A stretch of DNA of 64,000 nucleotides from an uncultured Vicinamibacterales bacterium (GTDB lineage Bacteria; Acidobacteriota; Vicinamibacteria; Vicinamibacterales; UBA8438): contig OY282382.1 of NCBI GenBank assembly GCA_958295905.1, positions 2,504,001-2,568,000 of the forward strand. Direction: 5' to 3'. A model generated the notes under the pieces. It made no database searches. It was given only the letters and a program-made list of their open reading frames with translations, and was not told the DNA's origin. Shown here piece after piece: positions 63,726-64,000 of this stretch (the stretch's first letter is position 1; each line of letters opens with the position of its first letter). The translations under genes and the position numbers were made by a program.

Positions 63726-64000
63726 CTATCCCGGCTGCGGCGGCGTGTGGACGATCTCGTACTTGATGCCCTCGAGGTCCTTGAAGAAGCACGCGTAGTA
63801 GCCCGGCGGCACGTACTCCGGGTACTCCCGCGGCGGGCTCACGATCATGGCTCCGATCTTCGTCACTTCGCGATGCAGCCGATCGACGTCGGCGCGGGAC
63901 TCCGCCCTGAACGCGAGGTGATGCAGTGCGCCGGGCCTGCGGCGATGGACGGTGTCGCCCTGGAACGCGCTTCTCGGCGAGTTGATGGCGAAACCCAGCC
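63726..64000 (-). CDS. VOC family (glyoxalase-like) protein, partial
   Basis: The last 91 codons of a gene entering from the right edge. It reads LGFAINSPRSAFQGD, then GALHHLAFRAESRADVDRL and DLEGIKYEIVHTPPQPG. The His in ALHHLAF and the Glu in KYEIVH correspond to metal ligands of the second beta-alpha-beta-beta-beta module of vicinal-oxygen-chelate enzymes. The N-terminus is outside the window. The 210 bases to the ankyrin gene hold no other feature. Confidence 0.85.
   Translation of the reverse strand, partial: LGFAINSPRSAFQGDTVHRRRPGALHHLAFRAESRADVDRLHREVTKIGAMIVSPPREYPEYVPPGYYACFFKDLEGIKYEIVHTPPQPG

Overview
The window is about 70% GC and comes from the chromosome of a bacterium, most probably an Acidobacteriota of the Vicinamibacteria type. 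The pointers are a VWFA-related secreted protein of the acidobacterial type (33929), a planctomycete-type cytochrome/DUF1592 + Tat-exported DUF1552 + ankyrin locus (57706-63514), secreted quinoprotein dehydrogenases with cytochrome partners, and a cyclase-family hydrolase. This placement is inference from gene content. Most of the window is ordinary housekeeping DNA with tight spacing and many ATGA start/stop overlaps.

Layout. 1-2424: tail of a probable three-component coiled-coil ABC-ATPase (ABC-3C-like) conflict system cut by the left edge. 2607-8529: DUF5655 protein, ADP-forming acyl-CoA synthetase, DUF3052 protein, moaA, gamma-carbonic anhydrase. 8570-15889: hisS, aspS, then the phoH-ybeY-corC-era operon. 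15926-17993: FkbM methyltransferase and two divergent c-type cytochromes. 18502-26814: mgtE, recO, glyQ, glyS, mutL, a methyltransferase. 27153-34858: small membrane protein, rarA, an RNA methyltransferase, greA, a patatin-like pseudoenzyme, a DHH/TrkA-N protein and the VWFA protein. 35329-41200: uvrB, tRNA-Val(CAC), hpt, a selenocysteine peroxiredoxin, tatA and a DASS transporter. 41360-47730: hydrolase, membrane protein, cyclase, an SMP-30/cyclophilin fusion lipoprotein, a TPR lipoprotein. 48376-52284: LarA-like racemase, UGSC selenoprotein, its 367-aa neighbour, a glycosyltransferase. 52303-57101: two PQQ dehydrogenases around a di-heme cytochrome c. 57241-64000: ATPase remnant, DUF1592/DUF1552 pair, coiled-coil protein, ankyrin protein, and the end of a VOC protein.

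The most notable content is a pair of selenoprotein genes that a standard gene caller would split at a stop codon: a secreted peroxiredoxin whose peroxidatic residue is a TGA (38713-38715), and a UGSC-family protein with TGA at 50116-50118. Each TGA is followed at the expected distance by a strong hairpin with a G/U-bearing loop, i.e. a bacterial SECIS element. The UGSC gene sits with a LarA-type nickel-pincer enzyme homologue and an uncharacterised 367-aa protein, suggesting a functional module.

The intergenic DNA carries three families of short dispersed elements. Family A is hairpin-rich and starts with TAGGAGTCTGCGCC, often exactly at the stop codon of the upstream gene. Family B is a MITE-like element of about 170 bp with matching terminal inverted repeats. 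Family C is about 165 bp, also with terminal inverted repeats, and one copy is nested inside a B copy. Several genes take their last codons or stop from these elements.
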